Source: Flaviramulus multivorans
GTDB taxonomy: Bacteria > Bacteroidota > Bacteroidia > Flavobacteriales > Flavobacteriaceae
Length of the DNA stretch: 64,000 nucleotides
Reading direction: 5' to 3'
Assembly: GCF_021728415.1 (NCBI RefSeq)
Contig: NZ_JAKKDV010000003.1
Coordinates: 124,001 to 188,000, forward strand
The notes beneath the pieces are model-generated. The model worked only from the letters and a program-made list of their open reading frames with translations. It was not told the origin of the DNA and ran no database searches. How positions within the stretch are numbered: position 1 is the stretch's first letter; every line of letters starts with the position of its first letter. Made by a program: the position numbers and the translations under genes. Positions 27,609 to 36,569 of this stretch are shown piece by piece.

Positions 27609-29339
27609 ATGAACTTAAATTTAAGTTATAGAGAACTTCATAAATTAGCTAAAGATTTACCTAGAGCTAATAACGCAATTAAAATTGCAGTACTCGGAAA
27701 TCATACTACAAATTTTTTTTGTAAAGCTTTAGAAAATCATTTGCTTTTAGCAGGTTATGACCCCAGCATTTTTGAAGGAGATTACGACCAAATTGATATG
27801 ACATTGATTGATGAATCTTCGCAACTATATAATTTCAACCCTGAATTCGTAATTGTATTTGAATCAACATTAACAATTAAAGATAATTTTTACGCAATTA
27901 AATCGAATTTAGATCGATCTCAATATTATAAACAATTATCAAATAAGGCAAAAAGTAGAGTATCACATTTAAAGAACAATAATTGTAATGCTAAAATCAT
28001 TTATTTATCTTATGAATTAATAGATGATGCTCTTTACGGAAATTTATTTTCTAAAATTCCGCATAGTTTTTATAATCAATTGTGGAAAGCAAACAATGCG
28101 CTAATCAATATATCTGAAAATGAGAATAGTTTTTATTTATTTGATATTAATAAGCACTTAAGCGGTACTACAAACCATAGGGATTGGCCTGCATATATAA
28201 ATTCGGATTTGCACTACTCAATAGACACTTTTGCGGAGCTAAGCTATCATGTAACATTATTTCTAAAAGCCTTAAAGGGTAATTTTAAGAAATGTCTAAT
28301 TCTTGATTTAGACAATACTATTTGGGGTGGTATTATAGGGGATGATGGTATTGATAATATTCAAGTTGGAGCGCTAGGTATTGGAAAAGCTTTTACAAAA
28401 CTCCAAAAATGGGTAAAAGAATTAAAAGATAGGGGAATTATTATCTCAGTATGCTCAAAAAACAATGAAGACGTTGCGAAGACACCATTTTTAGAGCATT
28501 CTGAAATGATTCTTAAATTAGAAGATATTTCTGTCTTTGTAGCAAATTGGAACAATAAAGCTGACAATATTAGATACATCCAAGAAGTTCTAAATATAGG
28601 TTTTGACTCCATGGTATTCATTGATGATAATCCAGCTGAAAGAGATATTGTTAAACAAAGTTTACCATTAGTTACAGTTCCAGACTTACCAGAGGATCCA
28701 GCTCTCTATCTACCATATTTAAGTAGCTTAAATTTATTTGAAACGGCATCATACTCGGATAATGATAAAGATAGGACTTTACAATACCAACAAGAAGCCG
28801 AAAGAAGAAAATCAATTACATCTGTAACTAACATGGATGACTATTTAAAGTCATTAGAAATGGTTGGGACTATTGAAAGTTTTAAAGTTGAAGATATTCC
28901 TCGGATTGCACAATTAACACAACGTTCAAATCAATTTAATTTGAGAACTAAACGCTATACTGACGAAGATATTACCCGATTTAAGAACTCTGATAACTAT
29001 TTAACTTATAGTATTAAACTAAAAGATAAGTTTGGTGATTATGGGTTAATATCTGTAGTAATTTTAAAAAAAATAAATAAAACTACTTTTTTCATCGATA
29101 CATGGATTATGAGTTGTAGAGTATTAAAAAGAGGGGTTGAATTTTTTGCTTTGAACAAAATTGTAAAGGATCTTTTAAATAGCAACATATCTATACTAAC
29201 TGGTGAATATCTAGAAACTCAAAAGAACCATTTAGTTTCAGATTTACTTGACAACCTTTCGTTTTCCAAAATAGATGAAGGTTTTAAATATAAACTTGAA
29301 TTGAATCATTTTAACCCAATTAAAAATCATATTTCATGA
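27609..29339 (+). CDS. FkbH-like HAD-IIIC enzyme (glyceryl-ACP synthase type)
   Basis: 576 residues with three parts: an N-terminal about 220-residue SGNH-like region (IAVLGNHTTNFF near 26), a HAD phosphatase-like core and a C-terminal GNAT-like region. The HAD motif I is LILDLDNTIWGG near 231-242 (two catalytic Asp). SVCSKNNEDVA near 281 and FIDDNPAERD near 337 complete the site. In polyketide pathways FkbH proteins take 1,3-bisphosphoglycerate, remove phosphate and leave a D-glyceryl group on a dedicated ACP. Here the next gene, overlapping by 4 bases (ATGA), is an ACP followed by MBOAT and SGNH genes. A glyceryl (or derived) group is therefore probably delivered to the polysaccharide; that last step is inference. 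Confidence 0.87.
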   Translation: MNLNLSYRELHKLAKDLPRANNAIKIAVLGNHTTNFFCKALENHLLLAGYDPSIFEGDYDQIDMTLIDESSQLYNFNPEFVIVFESTLTIKDNFYAIKSNLDRSQYYKQLSNKAKSRVSHLKNNNCNAKIIYLSYELIDDALYGNLFSKIPHSFYNQLWKANNALINISENENSFYLFDINKHLSGTTNHRDWPAYINSDLHYSIDTFAELSYHVTLFLKALKGNFKKCLILDLDNTIWGGIIGDDGIDNIQVGALGIGKAFTKLQKWVKELKDRGIIISVCSKNNEDVAKTPFLEHSEMILKLEDISVFVANWNNKADNIRYIQEVLNIGFDSMVFIDDNPAERDIVKQSLPLVTVPDLPEDPALYLPYLSSLNLFETASYSDNDKDRTLQYQQEAERRKSITSVTNMDDYLKSLEMVGTIESFKVEDIPRIAQLTQRSNQFNLRTKRYTDEDITRFKNSDNYLTYSIKLKDKFGDYGLISVVILKKINKTTFFIDTWIMSCRVLKRGVEFFALNKIVKDLLNSNISILTGEYLETQKNHLVSDLLDNLSFSKIDEGFKYKLELNHFNPIKNHIS

Positions 29340-29569
29340 ACCAATATTTAGATATTTTAAACGAACTATTTCGTGAAGTTTTAGACAACGAGAGTATTGA
29401 CCTTAAACCAGAAACTACAGCAAATGATATTGATGAATGGGATTCCATAAATCATATTTATTTGGTCGTAGAAATTGAAAAAAAATTCAACATTAAATTT
29501 AAGAGTTCCCAAATATTAGAATGGAAAAATGTAGGAGAAATTATTGAGTCAATCCAAGATAAAAAATAA
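29336..29569 (+). CDS. Acyl carrier protein partner of the FkbH-like enzyme
   Basis: 77 residues, acidic, four-helix carrier fold. The phosphopantetheine Ser is Ser37 in DIDEWDSINH. Its start overlaps the FkbH-like stop by 4 bases, so translation is coupled. It is more distant from the two ligase-associated carriers (24791 and 56403) than those are from each other, which fits a dedicated glyceryl-ACP. The MBOAT gene follows after 9 bases. Confidence 0.88.
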   Translation: MNQYLDILNELFREVLDNESIDLKPETTANDIDEWDSINHIYLVVEIEKKFNIKFKSSQILEWKNVGEIIESIQDKK

Positions 29570-29578
29570 AGAGAAAAT

Positions 29579-31030
29579 ATGCTTTTTAACTCTATCGATT
29601 TTTTTATTTTTTTACCAATTGTGTTTGTTTTGTATTGGATGGTGCTTAATAAACACTTAAGAATGCAAAATGTTCTTCTGCTAATTGCTAGTTATATTTT
29701 TTATGGTTGGTGGGATTGGAGATTCCTATCATTGATTTTAATGAGTACTGTGGTTGATTATTTTGTAGGACTTCAGATTTATAAAACTGAAAACTCATCA
29801 ACTAGGAAAAGATGGCTTTGGTTATCAATTGGTTTCAACTTAGGCTTGCTTGGGTTCTTTAAATATTTCAACTTTTTTATTGAATCATGGATTGACGCTT
29901 TTAATTCCATAGGTTATAATATGGATTATTATTCTCTGAATATAATTCTCCCTGTTGGTATCAGTTTTTACACTTTTCAAACAATGTCATATTCATTGGA
30001 CATAAGTAAAAATAAGATAAAACCAACGAAAGACTTTATAGCTTTTGCCACATTTGTTTCCTTTTTTCCTCAATTGGTTGCTGGTCCTATTGAAAGAGCA
30101 TCTAATTTATTACCGCAATTTTTTAAAAGAAGAAACTTTGATTATATCATGGCGGTAGATGGGTCCCGTCAAATCCTATGGGGTTTATTTAAAAAAATTG
30201 TTATTGCAGACAACTGTGCATCATATGTGAATGATGTTTTTCAAAATTATTCAGAATATTCTGCAGGAACACTTGTTTTAGGCGTTGCGGTGTTTGCTTT
30301 TCAAATTTATGCAGATTTTAGTGGTTACACAGACATTGCTATAGGAGTAGCAAAATTATTTGGTTTTCAGTTCAAAAGAAATTTTAATTATCCCTATTTT
30401 TCAACTAACATATCTGACTTTTGGAAACGTTGGCATATTTCGTTATCTAGTTGGTTAAATGATTATTTATTTACTCCATTAGCTATAGACTTAAGGAACT
30501 ATAAAAAGTACGGTATTTTTTCAGCAGTTTTTATTACATTTTTAATTTCTGGATTATGGCATGGTGCGGGTTGGAACTATATCGTTTGGGGAGGTCTCCA
30601 TGGGTTATTTTATATTCCGATTATTTTTTCTAAAAAGCGATTCAGTTCTATATCAACTAGCAATATAGTTACGAAGAATAATGTTTCATATAACCAAATT
30701 CCTAAGATGTTATTAACATTTACAATGGTGTGTTTTACATATATTTTTTTCAGATCAATTAATTTATCGGAAGCTATTAATTATAATGTAGCAATATCAG
30801 AAGGAATAATAAATAATAACATTTTCAATATTAATTTACCAGATATCAGAATAATATTATTTATACCCTGCTTGATACTTGTAGAATGGATTCAAAGAGA
30901 CAAAGAGTTTGGAATGGATTTAAAAGCAATTAATTACATCGCTTTTAGGTGGTTTATCTATATACTAGTAATAGCTATAATTATAATTTTTGGTGCTAAA
31001 TCTCAATCATTCATATATTTTCAATTTTAA
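29579..31030 (+). CDS. MBOAT family acyltransferase, ACP-linked subclass, copy 2
   Basis: 483 residues, polytopic, clearly paralogous to the MBOAT at 25041. Features are the start MLFNSIDFFIFLP, ILPVGISFYTFQTMSYSLD near 121, GPIERASNLLPQ near 170, SDFWKRWHISLSSW near 279 and the MBOAT His in GLWHGAGWNY near 328. Like copy 1 it has FTPLAIDLRNYKKYG where AlgI-type MBOATs have IPLGG. It ends FIYFQF. Its carrier neighbour makes it the expected acceptor of the FkbH-derived acyl group, moving it to the periplasmic side of the membrane. Confidence 0.9.
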   Translation: MLFNSIDFFIFLPIVFVLYWMVLNKHLRMQNVLLLIASYIFYGWWDWRFLSLILMSTVVDYFVGLQIYKTENSSTRKRWLWLSIGFNLGLLGFFKYFNFFIESWIDAFNSIGYNMDYYSLNIILPVGISFYTFQTMSYSLDISKNKIKPTKDFIAFATFVSFFPQLVAGPIERASNLLPQFFKRRNFDYIMAVDGSRQILWGLFKKIVIADNCASYVNDVFQNYSEYSAGTLVLGVAVFAFQIYADFSGYTDIAIGVAKLFGFQFKRNFNYPYFSTNISDFWKRWHISLSSWLNDYLFTPLAIDLRNYKKYGIFSAVFITFLISGLWHGAGWNYIVWGGLHGLFYIPIIFSKKRFSSISTSNIVTKNNVSYNQIPKMLLTFTMVCFTYIFFRSINLSEAINYNVAISEGIINNNIFNINLPDIRIILFIPCLILVEWIQRDKEFGMDLKAINYIAFRWFIYILVIAIIIIFGAKSQSFIYFQF

Positions 31031-31942
31031 ATGAAACAGTTCATAAAAAAAATAGTAATAATTATTTTACTTGTTTTCACTCTATTTTCTTTTTTCTTAA
31101 TAAGTTATGGAGGATTTATAGATAGTTTTTATGTTAAATTCACAACACCGAAGGCATCTTCAATGATTATTGGTGATTCAAGAGGATTAACCGGTATTAG
31201 ACCTGACATTATTAATGAAGAACTGAAAAATGAAGGATATGAATTACCAATAACAAATTACTGTTTTACTATTGCTCAAGCTCCAATTGGTCCTCTGTAT
31301 AGAGAAAGCATATTAAAAAAATTAAAAACCAATACTAAAAACGGCTTATTTATCATATCAATATCTCCCTTGATGTTGCTTTCGGAAAACGATCATAATA
31401 ATTATAAAGGAGAGTTCGTTGAAGCTGGTTTATCACCTCATAATATGCAAATTGTAGATATGAATCCCAACTATGAATATTTGATTAAAAACTACAGTAG
31501 TTTTCATTTTAAAGCTTTTTTAAGAAAAAATTTAATATTGCAAAAAAATGGTTGGTTACAAGACAATAATTTACCAAGTACCGAAGCAGATTATAAAAAG
31601 AGGCGTGATTGGTGGATAAATAGTTATAATAATTTTGAAAAGAAATATTCAATTTCAAAATATCGGCTTGCAAGTTTTGATACCTTAATAAAAACACTAA
31701 AACAATATGGCGAAGTACATTTAGCAAGACTACCTGTTGATTCAATTTTTCTTCCATTGGAAGAAAGCATGTACCCTAATTTCGACAAGTTAATTGATTC
31801 CTTATCATCAAAAAATAATATCAATTATTTTAATTATAAACATGAAAGTGAAATTTACAAAACACTTGATGGCATGCACATAAGTAAAATATATAGTGAT
31901 AAGTTTACTAAAAGTTTATGTGATTCTATTGTGCATAATTAA
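31031..31942 (+). CDS. DltD/SGNH-like membrane-anchored partner of the MBOAT, copy 2
   Basis: 303 residues starting directly after the MBOAT stop with no gap. One N-terminal membrane helix (about residues 5-25) precedes a periplasmic domain with SMIIGDSRGL (Ser50) and TLDGMHIS near residue 279 as the Asp-x-x-His pair. It is collinear with the protein at 26490 (shared FTTPK segment, NGLFIISI, PNYEYL and FHFKA), showing that both cassettes arose by duplication of an MBOAT-SGNH pair. It is the likely final transferase of the glyceryl-type group to the glycan. Confidence 0.8.
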   Translation: MKQFIKKIVIIILLVFTLFSFFLISYGGFIDSFYVKFTTPKASSMIIGDSRGLTGIRPDIINEELKNEGYELPITNYCFTIAQAPIGPLYRESILKKLKTNTKNGLFIISISPLMLLSENDHNNYKGEFVEAGLSPHNMQIVDMNPNYEYLIKNYSSFHFKAFLRKNLILQKNGWLQDNNLPSTEADYKKRRDWWINSYNNFEKKYSISKYRLASFDTLIKTLKQYGEVHLARLPVDSIFLPLEESMYPNFDKLIDSLSSKNNINYFNYKHESEIYKTLDGMHISKIYSDKFTKSLCDSIVHN

Positions 31943-31971
31943 TCTAACCTTATGTTAATATTCAAAAAGAA

Positions 31972-33072
31972 ATGAATACGTTAGTACCCTTAAGCGATTA
32001 TTTTGATGTATGGATAAATACATTTCTTTTTTTGGTATTGTTTACATTATTACATACCTGGGTGTTAAAAATTAATGACACAAAAAATATTGCTTTTATT
32101 AATATTGCAGGTTATATATTACTTGTATTCGTCATATTTTATATTGGGCAAAGACCAATCAGCGGCAGGTATTTTGGAGATATGAGAACCTATGTTACTT
32201 ATTTTTATGATTATCAAATGGGGGCTGAAATAAAAGGGACTAAAGATATCTTTTTTCATGTTTTTATGAAAGCATCATCATATGCCTTTTCTGTTCATGG
32301 TTTTTTTACACTTTGCGCCATGATATACATTTTACCATTAGTAAGAATTTCAAAAGTTTTTTTCAAAGAGTATTGGTATTATTCTTTTTTTATGTTCTTA
32401 GTCTCCTATTCATTTTATACCTATGGAGTTAATGGCATTAGAAATGGTGCCGCTGCTTCCTTGTTTTTGTTAGGGGTTAGTTTTAAAGACAAAAAAATAT
32501 TAATGGGGCTATGTTTTTTAGCAGCTCTGTCATTTCATAAAACGATGTTTTTGCCAATAACAGCTTTTCTTATAACATATGTTTATAATAGTCCAAAGTT
32601 TTATTTAAAAGGCTGGCTACTTTGTATCCCACTTTCATTGGCTTTAGGCAGTGTTTGGATTGCATTATTTGCTAATTTAGGTTTTGGAGATGATGATAGG
32701 TTAGCGGGCTATTTAACAACTCAAGCAGAAGAAGGAACTTTTTCGCAGACTGGATTTCGTTGGGATTTTTTATTCCATAGTGCTTTTGCCGTTTTTGCAG
32801 GGTGGTATTTTATTTTTAAAAAGAAATTTGTTGATAGTTTTTATAATCAACTCTTAAACACCTATCTTATTTGTAATGGGTTTTGGATATTGGTAATAAA
32901 TGCTAATTTCTCTAACAGGTTTGCCTATTTATCTTGGTTTATGATGGCTATAGTAATTGTATATCCTATGTTAAAAGAGCGTCTCTTTAAAAATCATCAT
33001 ATAATGCTCGGAAAAATAGTGTTTGTCTATTTTTTATTCACATATTCCATGTATTATTTATATGCAGGTTAA
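31972..33072 (+). CDS. EpsG-like polysaccharide polymerase (Wzy role)
   Basis: 366 residues with about nine hydrophobic helices and no soluble domain. Features recall the EpsG family: a charged loop after the second or third helix (GQRPISGRYFGDMRTYVTYF), a FLVSYSFYTYGVNGIRNGAAASLFLLG helix containing the conserved Asn-Gly-Ile-Arg-Asn/Gln, and SFHKTMFLP. EpsG proteins act as Wzy-like polymerases in Gram-positive and Bacteroidetes loci. This is the only good polymerase candidate in the window, so it likely joins flipped repeat units in the periplasm. Family assignment is from motif memory. Confidence 0.78.
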   Translation: MNTLVPLSDYFDVWINTFLFLVLFTLLHTWVLKINDTKNIAFINIAGYILLVFVIFYIGQRPISGRYFGDMRTYVTYFYDYQMGAEIKGTKDIFFHVFMKASSYAFSVHGFFTLCAMIYILPLVRISKVFFKEYWYYSFFMFLVSYSFYTYGVNGIRNGAAASLFLLGVSFKDKKILMGLCFLAALSFHKTMFLPITAFLITYVYNSPKFYLKGWLLCIPLSLALGSVWIALFANLGFGDDDRLAGYLTTQAEEGTFSQTGFRWDFLFHSAFAVFAGWYFIFKKKFVDSFYNQLLNTYLICNGFWILVINANFSNRFAYLSWFMMAIVIVYPMLKERLFKNHHIMLGKIVFVYFLFTYSMYYLYAG

Positions 33073-33083
33073 TTTTATTAAAA

Positions 33084-33974
33084 ATGAAAACGATTACTGT
33101 ATTTACCCCGTCATTCAACAGAGCATATTGCTTAGATCAATGCTATCAAAGTCTGGTTAATCAAACTAACAAGGATTTTATTTGGCTTATCATTGATGAT
33201 GGTTCTACTGATAATACCAAAGAATTAGTGCAATCCTGGATTGATGAAAATAAAATTGATATTCAGTACCATTTCCAGGAAAATCAAGGTATGCATGGTG
33301 GCCATAACGCAGCCTACCGACTTATTAATACCACTTTAAATGTTTGCATTGATAGTGATGACTTTATGCCTAATGATGCTATTGAAAAAATTCTATTAAA
33401 TTGGAAAAAAATAGCTAACAAGCAACATTTTGCTGGCTTAGTTGGCTTAGATGCCGACAAAGCAGGAACTATTATAGGAACTAAAATACCAAGTAAACTT
33501 AATGAAACCACCCTTTACGATTTATATAATAAGTACCATGTATTAGGTGATAAAAAATTGGTGCTACGGACTGAAGTTGTAAAACAATACCCACCCTACC
33601 CAATCTTTAAGGAAGAACGTTTTGTTCCTCTGGGCTATTTATATCAATTAATTGATCAAGACTACAAATTGTTTCCTGTAAATGAAGTTTTTTGCATTGT
33701 AGAATACATGCAAGATGGGTCTAGTATGAATATGCTAAAACAGTACAGAAGGCATCCAAGAGGCTTCGCGTTTTCAAGAAAAAGCAGAATGCAATTAGCA
33801 CAAAACTTTAAAGATAAATTTAAAAACGCCATACATTATGTTTCTAGTTCTATGTTCATTAAAAATGGGAGGTTTTTAATGGAATCACCAAAAAAACTAA
33901 CAACAATACTTGCAATACCTTTTGGTGTTTTATTAAACTTATATATACGTTATAAAACGAAAAATGATTTTTAA
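33084..33974 (+). CDS. Glycosyltransferase family 2 (GT-A)
   Basis: 296 residues. The nucleotide-binding start TVFTPSFNRAYCLDQCYQSL, the LIIDDGSTDNTKEL motif near residue 36 and the metal-binding CIDSDDFMPNDAI near 88 are typical of GT2 enzymes. A DQDYKLFPV region near 190 may hold the catalytic Asp. Cytoplasmic face of the membrane; adds one sugar of the repeat unit, identity unknown. Its stop overlaps the next start (TAATG). Confidence 0.87.
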   Translation: MKTITVFTPSFNRAYCLDQCYQSLVNQTNKDFIWLIIDDGSTDNTKELVQSWIDENKIDIQYHFQENQGMHGGHNAAYRLINTTLNVCIDSDDFMPNDAIEKILLNWKKIANKQHFAGLVGLDADKAGTIIGTKIPSKLNETTLYDLYNKYHVLGDKKLVLRTEVVKQYPPYPIFKEERFVPLGYLYQLIDQDYKLFPVNEVFCIVEYMQDGSSMNMLKQYRRHPRGFAFSRKSRMQLAQNFKDKFKNAIHYVSSSMFIKNGRFLMESPKKLTTILAIPFGVLLNLYIRYKTKNDF

Positions 33975-35113
33975 TGGCTAAAATTAGAGTTTTACAAGTA
34001 TTTACAATTATGAACCGTGGCGGTGCTGAGTCTATGATAATGAATTATTATCGAAAAATAGACCGAACAAAAGTGCAATTCGATTTTTTAGTGCATAGAC
34101 AGGAAAGAGCTGCTTTTGATGATGAAATAGAAAGTTTAGGCGGTAAAATATATAGGTTTAACGCTATAAACCCTTTATTCCCAAAAAAATATTACAGAAA
34201 TTTAAGAAGGTTCTTCAAAGAACATCCAGAATATTCTATAATACATTCGCATTTAAATACCTTTAGTTGTTTTCCCTTAAAGATTGCGAGCGAGTTTAAT
34301 ATACCCTGTAGAATAGCTCATGCTCACATAGCTATTGATAAAGTTAATCTTTCATCATTTTTAAACCAGAAAGAAAGCCCAAAAGAAATTTTAAAAAAAC
34401 TAATTAAACTTCAATTAAAAAAACGTGTGAAAAATGATGCTACACATTTATTTTCATGTGGAAAAAAAGCTGGGAATTGGTTATTCGGAAATACCTCATT
34501 TAGAACAATGAATAATGCTATCGATACTACTAAATTTAAATATAATGAAGCAGTATCAGCAAAGTATAAAAAAGAATTCAAGCTTGAAGACGAACTTGTA
34601 ATTGGTCATATTGGTAGGTTTGTTAGTCAAAAAAATCACTCGTATCTTTTGAAAGTTTTTGCTGAATTGTTAAAAATTAAACCCCATTCAAGCTTAGTAT
34701 TAATTGGTGATGGTCCATTACGAAAAAATTTGGAAGAAGAAGCTTTAGCCTTAAATATTAAAAACAAAACTCATTTTTTGGGTGTTAGAACCGATATTCC
34801 TCAATTGTGTCAAATGATGGATGTATTTGTGTTTCCTTCATTTTATGAGGGTTTGCCCGTTACTTTAATTGAAGCTCAAGCTTCAAGTTTAAAAATTTTA
34901 GCATCCGATACGATTACCAATGAGGTACACTTAACGAATAATATACAGTTTTTGTCAATAAATGATTCCCCAGATTTTTGGGCAAGTAAAATTGTTGAAT
35001 TAAATGTAGACAAAAAAGTTGATCAGAGTAAAGAAATTGTTGAAGCAAATTATGATATAGTTTCAAACACTAAAAATATTCAAGAATTTTATATGCAACA
35101 ACCAAACTCATAA
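33974..35113 (+). CDS. Glycosyltransferase family 4/1 (GT-B)
   Basis: 379 residues. It begins IRVLQVFTIMNRGGAESMIMNYY, typical of the EpsF/CapM-like GT4 group. The donor domain has IGHIGRFVSQKNHSYLLKVF near 207 and VFVFPSFYEGLPVTLIEAQASSLKILAS near 283 with the E-x7-E pair. A His-Ser-His segment near residue 92 (IIHSHLNTF) is also characteristic. It overlaps the GT2 gene by one base and is followed 3 bases later by a CapK-like gene, an arrangement common in polysaccharide loci. Confidence 0.87.
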   Translation: MAKIRVLQVFTIMNRGGAESMIMNYYRKIDRTKVQFDFLVHRQERAAFDDEIESLGGKIYRFNAINPLFPKKYYRNLRRFFKEHPEYSIIHSHLNTFSCFPLKIASEFNIPCRIAHAHIAIDKVNLSSFLNQKESPKEILKKLIKLQLKKRVKNDATHLFSCGKKAGNWLFGNTSFRTMNNAIDTTKFKYNEAVSAKYKKEFKLEDELVIGHIGRFVSQKNHSYLLKVFAELLKIKPHSSLVLIGDGPLRKNLEEEALALNIKNKTHFLGVRTDIPQLCQMMDVFVFPSFYEGLPVTLIEAQASSLKILASDTITNEVHLTNNIQFLSINDSPDFWASKIVELNVDKKVDQSKEIVEANYDIVSNTKNIQEFYMQQPNS

Positions 35114-35116
35114 ATT

Positions 35117-36520
35117 ATGGGGAAACTTCAAGAAAAAATATATAATAATCTACCCTATCCATTTAAATATGTATTACTAAATATTAAAGGGTACCAAAAT
35201 TCTAATCAACGTTATACAAAAGAGTTTGATGCTTATTTAAAAGAGTATATAAGTTTATGGAATGCTGATGAGATTGTTATAAAGACATATCAAAAAGAAC
35301 GGTTGATTTTACTACTTACTGAAGTATATCAGTACTCCAAGTGGTATTCCAATAAAATGAAAGATCTCGGAATTACTTTAAAGAATATCGAAGATGCTCC
35401 TTTTAAGGTGCTTAATAAGATGCCGATTCTAAAAAAATCAGAAAGAAAAAATAATGCGGATTTGATAGCTAATACCAATCGCAAAACAGATGGGATTGGT
35501 TATACAAGCGGCACCTCGGGGTCACCAACAATCAATTATTTAGATTCTGAATCTATAAACCGCTCCTTTGCCTTATGGCGAAGATTTCATAAGGCTATAG
35601 GGCTTAACACAAAAAAAGTAAGACAAGTTAGGTTTTCTGGCAGATTAATGGTAAGACCCGATGCTAAAAAACCGCCTTTTTGGGTTTATAATTATTTTGA
35701 AAGACAATTGCTAATGTCTACGTATCATTTAAAGGAAGAAAATTTAATTCATTATATAAAAAAACTGAACACTTTTAAACCCATATTGCTAGATGGCTAT
35801 CCTTCTGCTCTCTATATTATTAGCAGATTTGTAAATGAAAATAATTTAAAATTTTTATTTACGCCTAAAGCCATAGCTGTTACGGCGGAAACACTTTATG
35901 ATTATCAAAGAATTGAAATTGAAAAAGCTTTTAACTGCCACGTTTATAATCAATATGCCTCCAGTGAAGGAAGTCCATTTATAACAGAGTGTGTAAATGG
36001 TTATTTGCATTTAAATTTAGATTCCGGAGTATTTGAATTTATAACTAATGAAGGAAAAAAAGCCAAACCAGGTGAAGTAGCGCAATTAGTAGTTACCAGC
36101 TTTACCAACTTAAAAACGCCATTAATTAGGTATAATATAGAAGATACTGTTTTACTTGCTGAAAACGAAAAGACTTGTGATTGTGGTTGTATGATGCCAA
36201 TTATTGAAAAACTTACTGGTAGAGAGGATGACATTTTATGGACTGATGAAAAAGGCTATGTAGGAAGAATGGATACAGCTTATAAAGGATTAGAGGGTAT
36301 TATAAAAAGCCAAATTATTCAGGAAAATCCTAACGAAATTATTGTAAACCTAATTGCTGATAGTAAATTTGATTCTAAAATGAAATCTAATTTTCTGCAT
36401 AATTTAAAAAACAGACTAGGAGAGAATATTAATTATCAAATAAATATCGTTGAGGATATCCCTTTAGGCCCCAACGGCAAATTTGACGCAGTAAAAAGAA
36501 ATTTTAAAATTGATTTATAA
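35117..36520 (+). CDS. CapK/PaaK-like adenylate-forming enzyme
   Basis: 467 residues of the phenylacetate-CoA ligase-like branch of the ANL superfamily. Visible are the P-loop IGYTSGTSGSPTINYLD near residue 130, an NQYASSEGSPFITEC motif near 277 corresponding to A5, TPLIRYNIEDTV near 335, a CDCGCMMPIIEKLTGREDDIL segment near 354 with clustered Cys, and GPNGKFDAVKR near the end with the A10-like Lys. Such proteins are frequent in capsule loci but their substrate is not generally known. No carrier protein is adjacent, so CoA or a sugar intermediate may be the acceptor. It is the last gene before a strong terminator. Confidence 0.82.
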   Translation: MGKLQEKIYNNLPYPFKYVLLNIKGYQNSNQRYTKEFDAYLKEYISLWNADEIVIKTYQKERLILLLTEVYQYSKWYSNKMKDLGITLKNIEDAPFKVLNKMPILKKSERKNNADLIANTNRKTDGIGYTSGTSGSPTINYLDSESINRSFALWRRFHKAIGLNTKKVRQVRFSGRLMVRPDAKKPPFWVYNYFERQLLMSTYHLKEENLIHYIKKLNTFKPILLDGYPSALYIISRFVNENNLKFLFTPKAIAVTAETLYDYQRIEIEKAFNCHVYNQYASSEGSPFITECVNGYLHLNLDSGVFEFITNEGKKAKPGEVAQLVVTSFTNLKTPLIRYNIEDTVLLAENEKTCDCGCMMPIIEKLTGREDDILWTDEKGYVGRMDTAYKGLEGIIKSQIIQENPNEIIVNLIADSKFDSKMKSNFLHNLKNRLGENINYQINIVEDIPLGPNGKFDAVKRNFKIDL

Positions 36521-36556
36521 AAAAAGAAGGATTTAAATCCTTCTTTTTTTATAAAT
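36513..36556. terminator. Bidirectional rho-independent terminator (44-bp perfect palindrome)
   Basis: The whole of 36513-36556 is a perfect palindrome centred between 36534 and 36535. Its GC-containing core GAAGGATTT/AAATCCTTC is flanked by an A-run on the left and a T-run on the right, so it gives a hairpin with a U-tract in both directions. The stop codon of the CapK-like gene (36518-36520) lies inside the left arm. The convergent beta-helix gene ends at 36570, 14 bases to the right. It should terminate transcription from both sides. Confidence 0.88.
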
Positions 36557-36569
36557 GTCCTTTCTTAAC

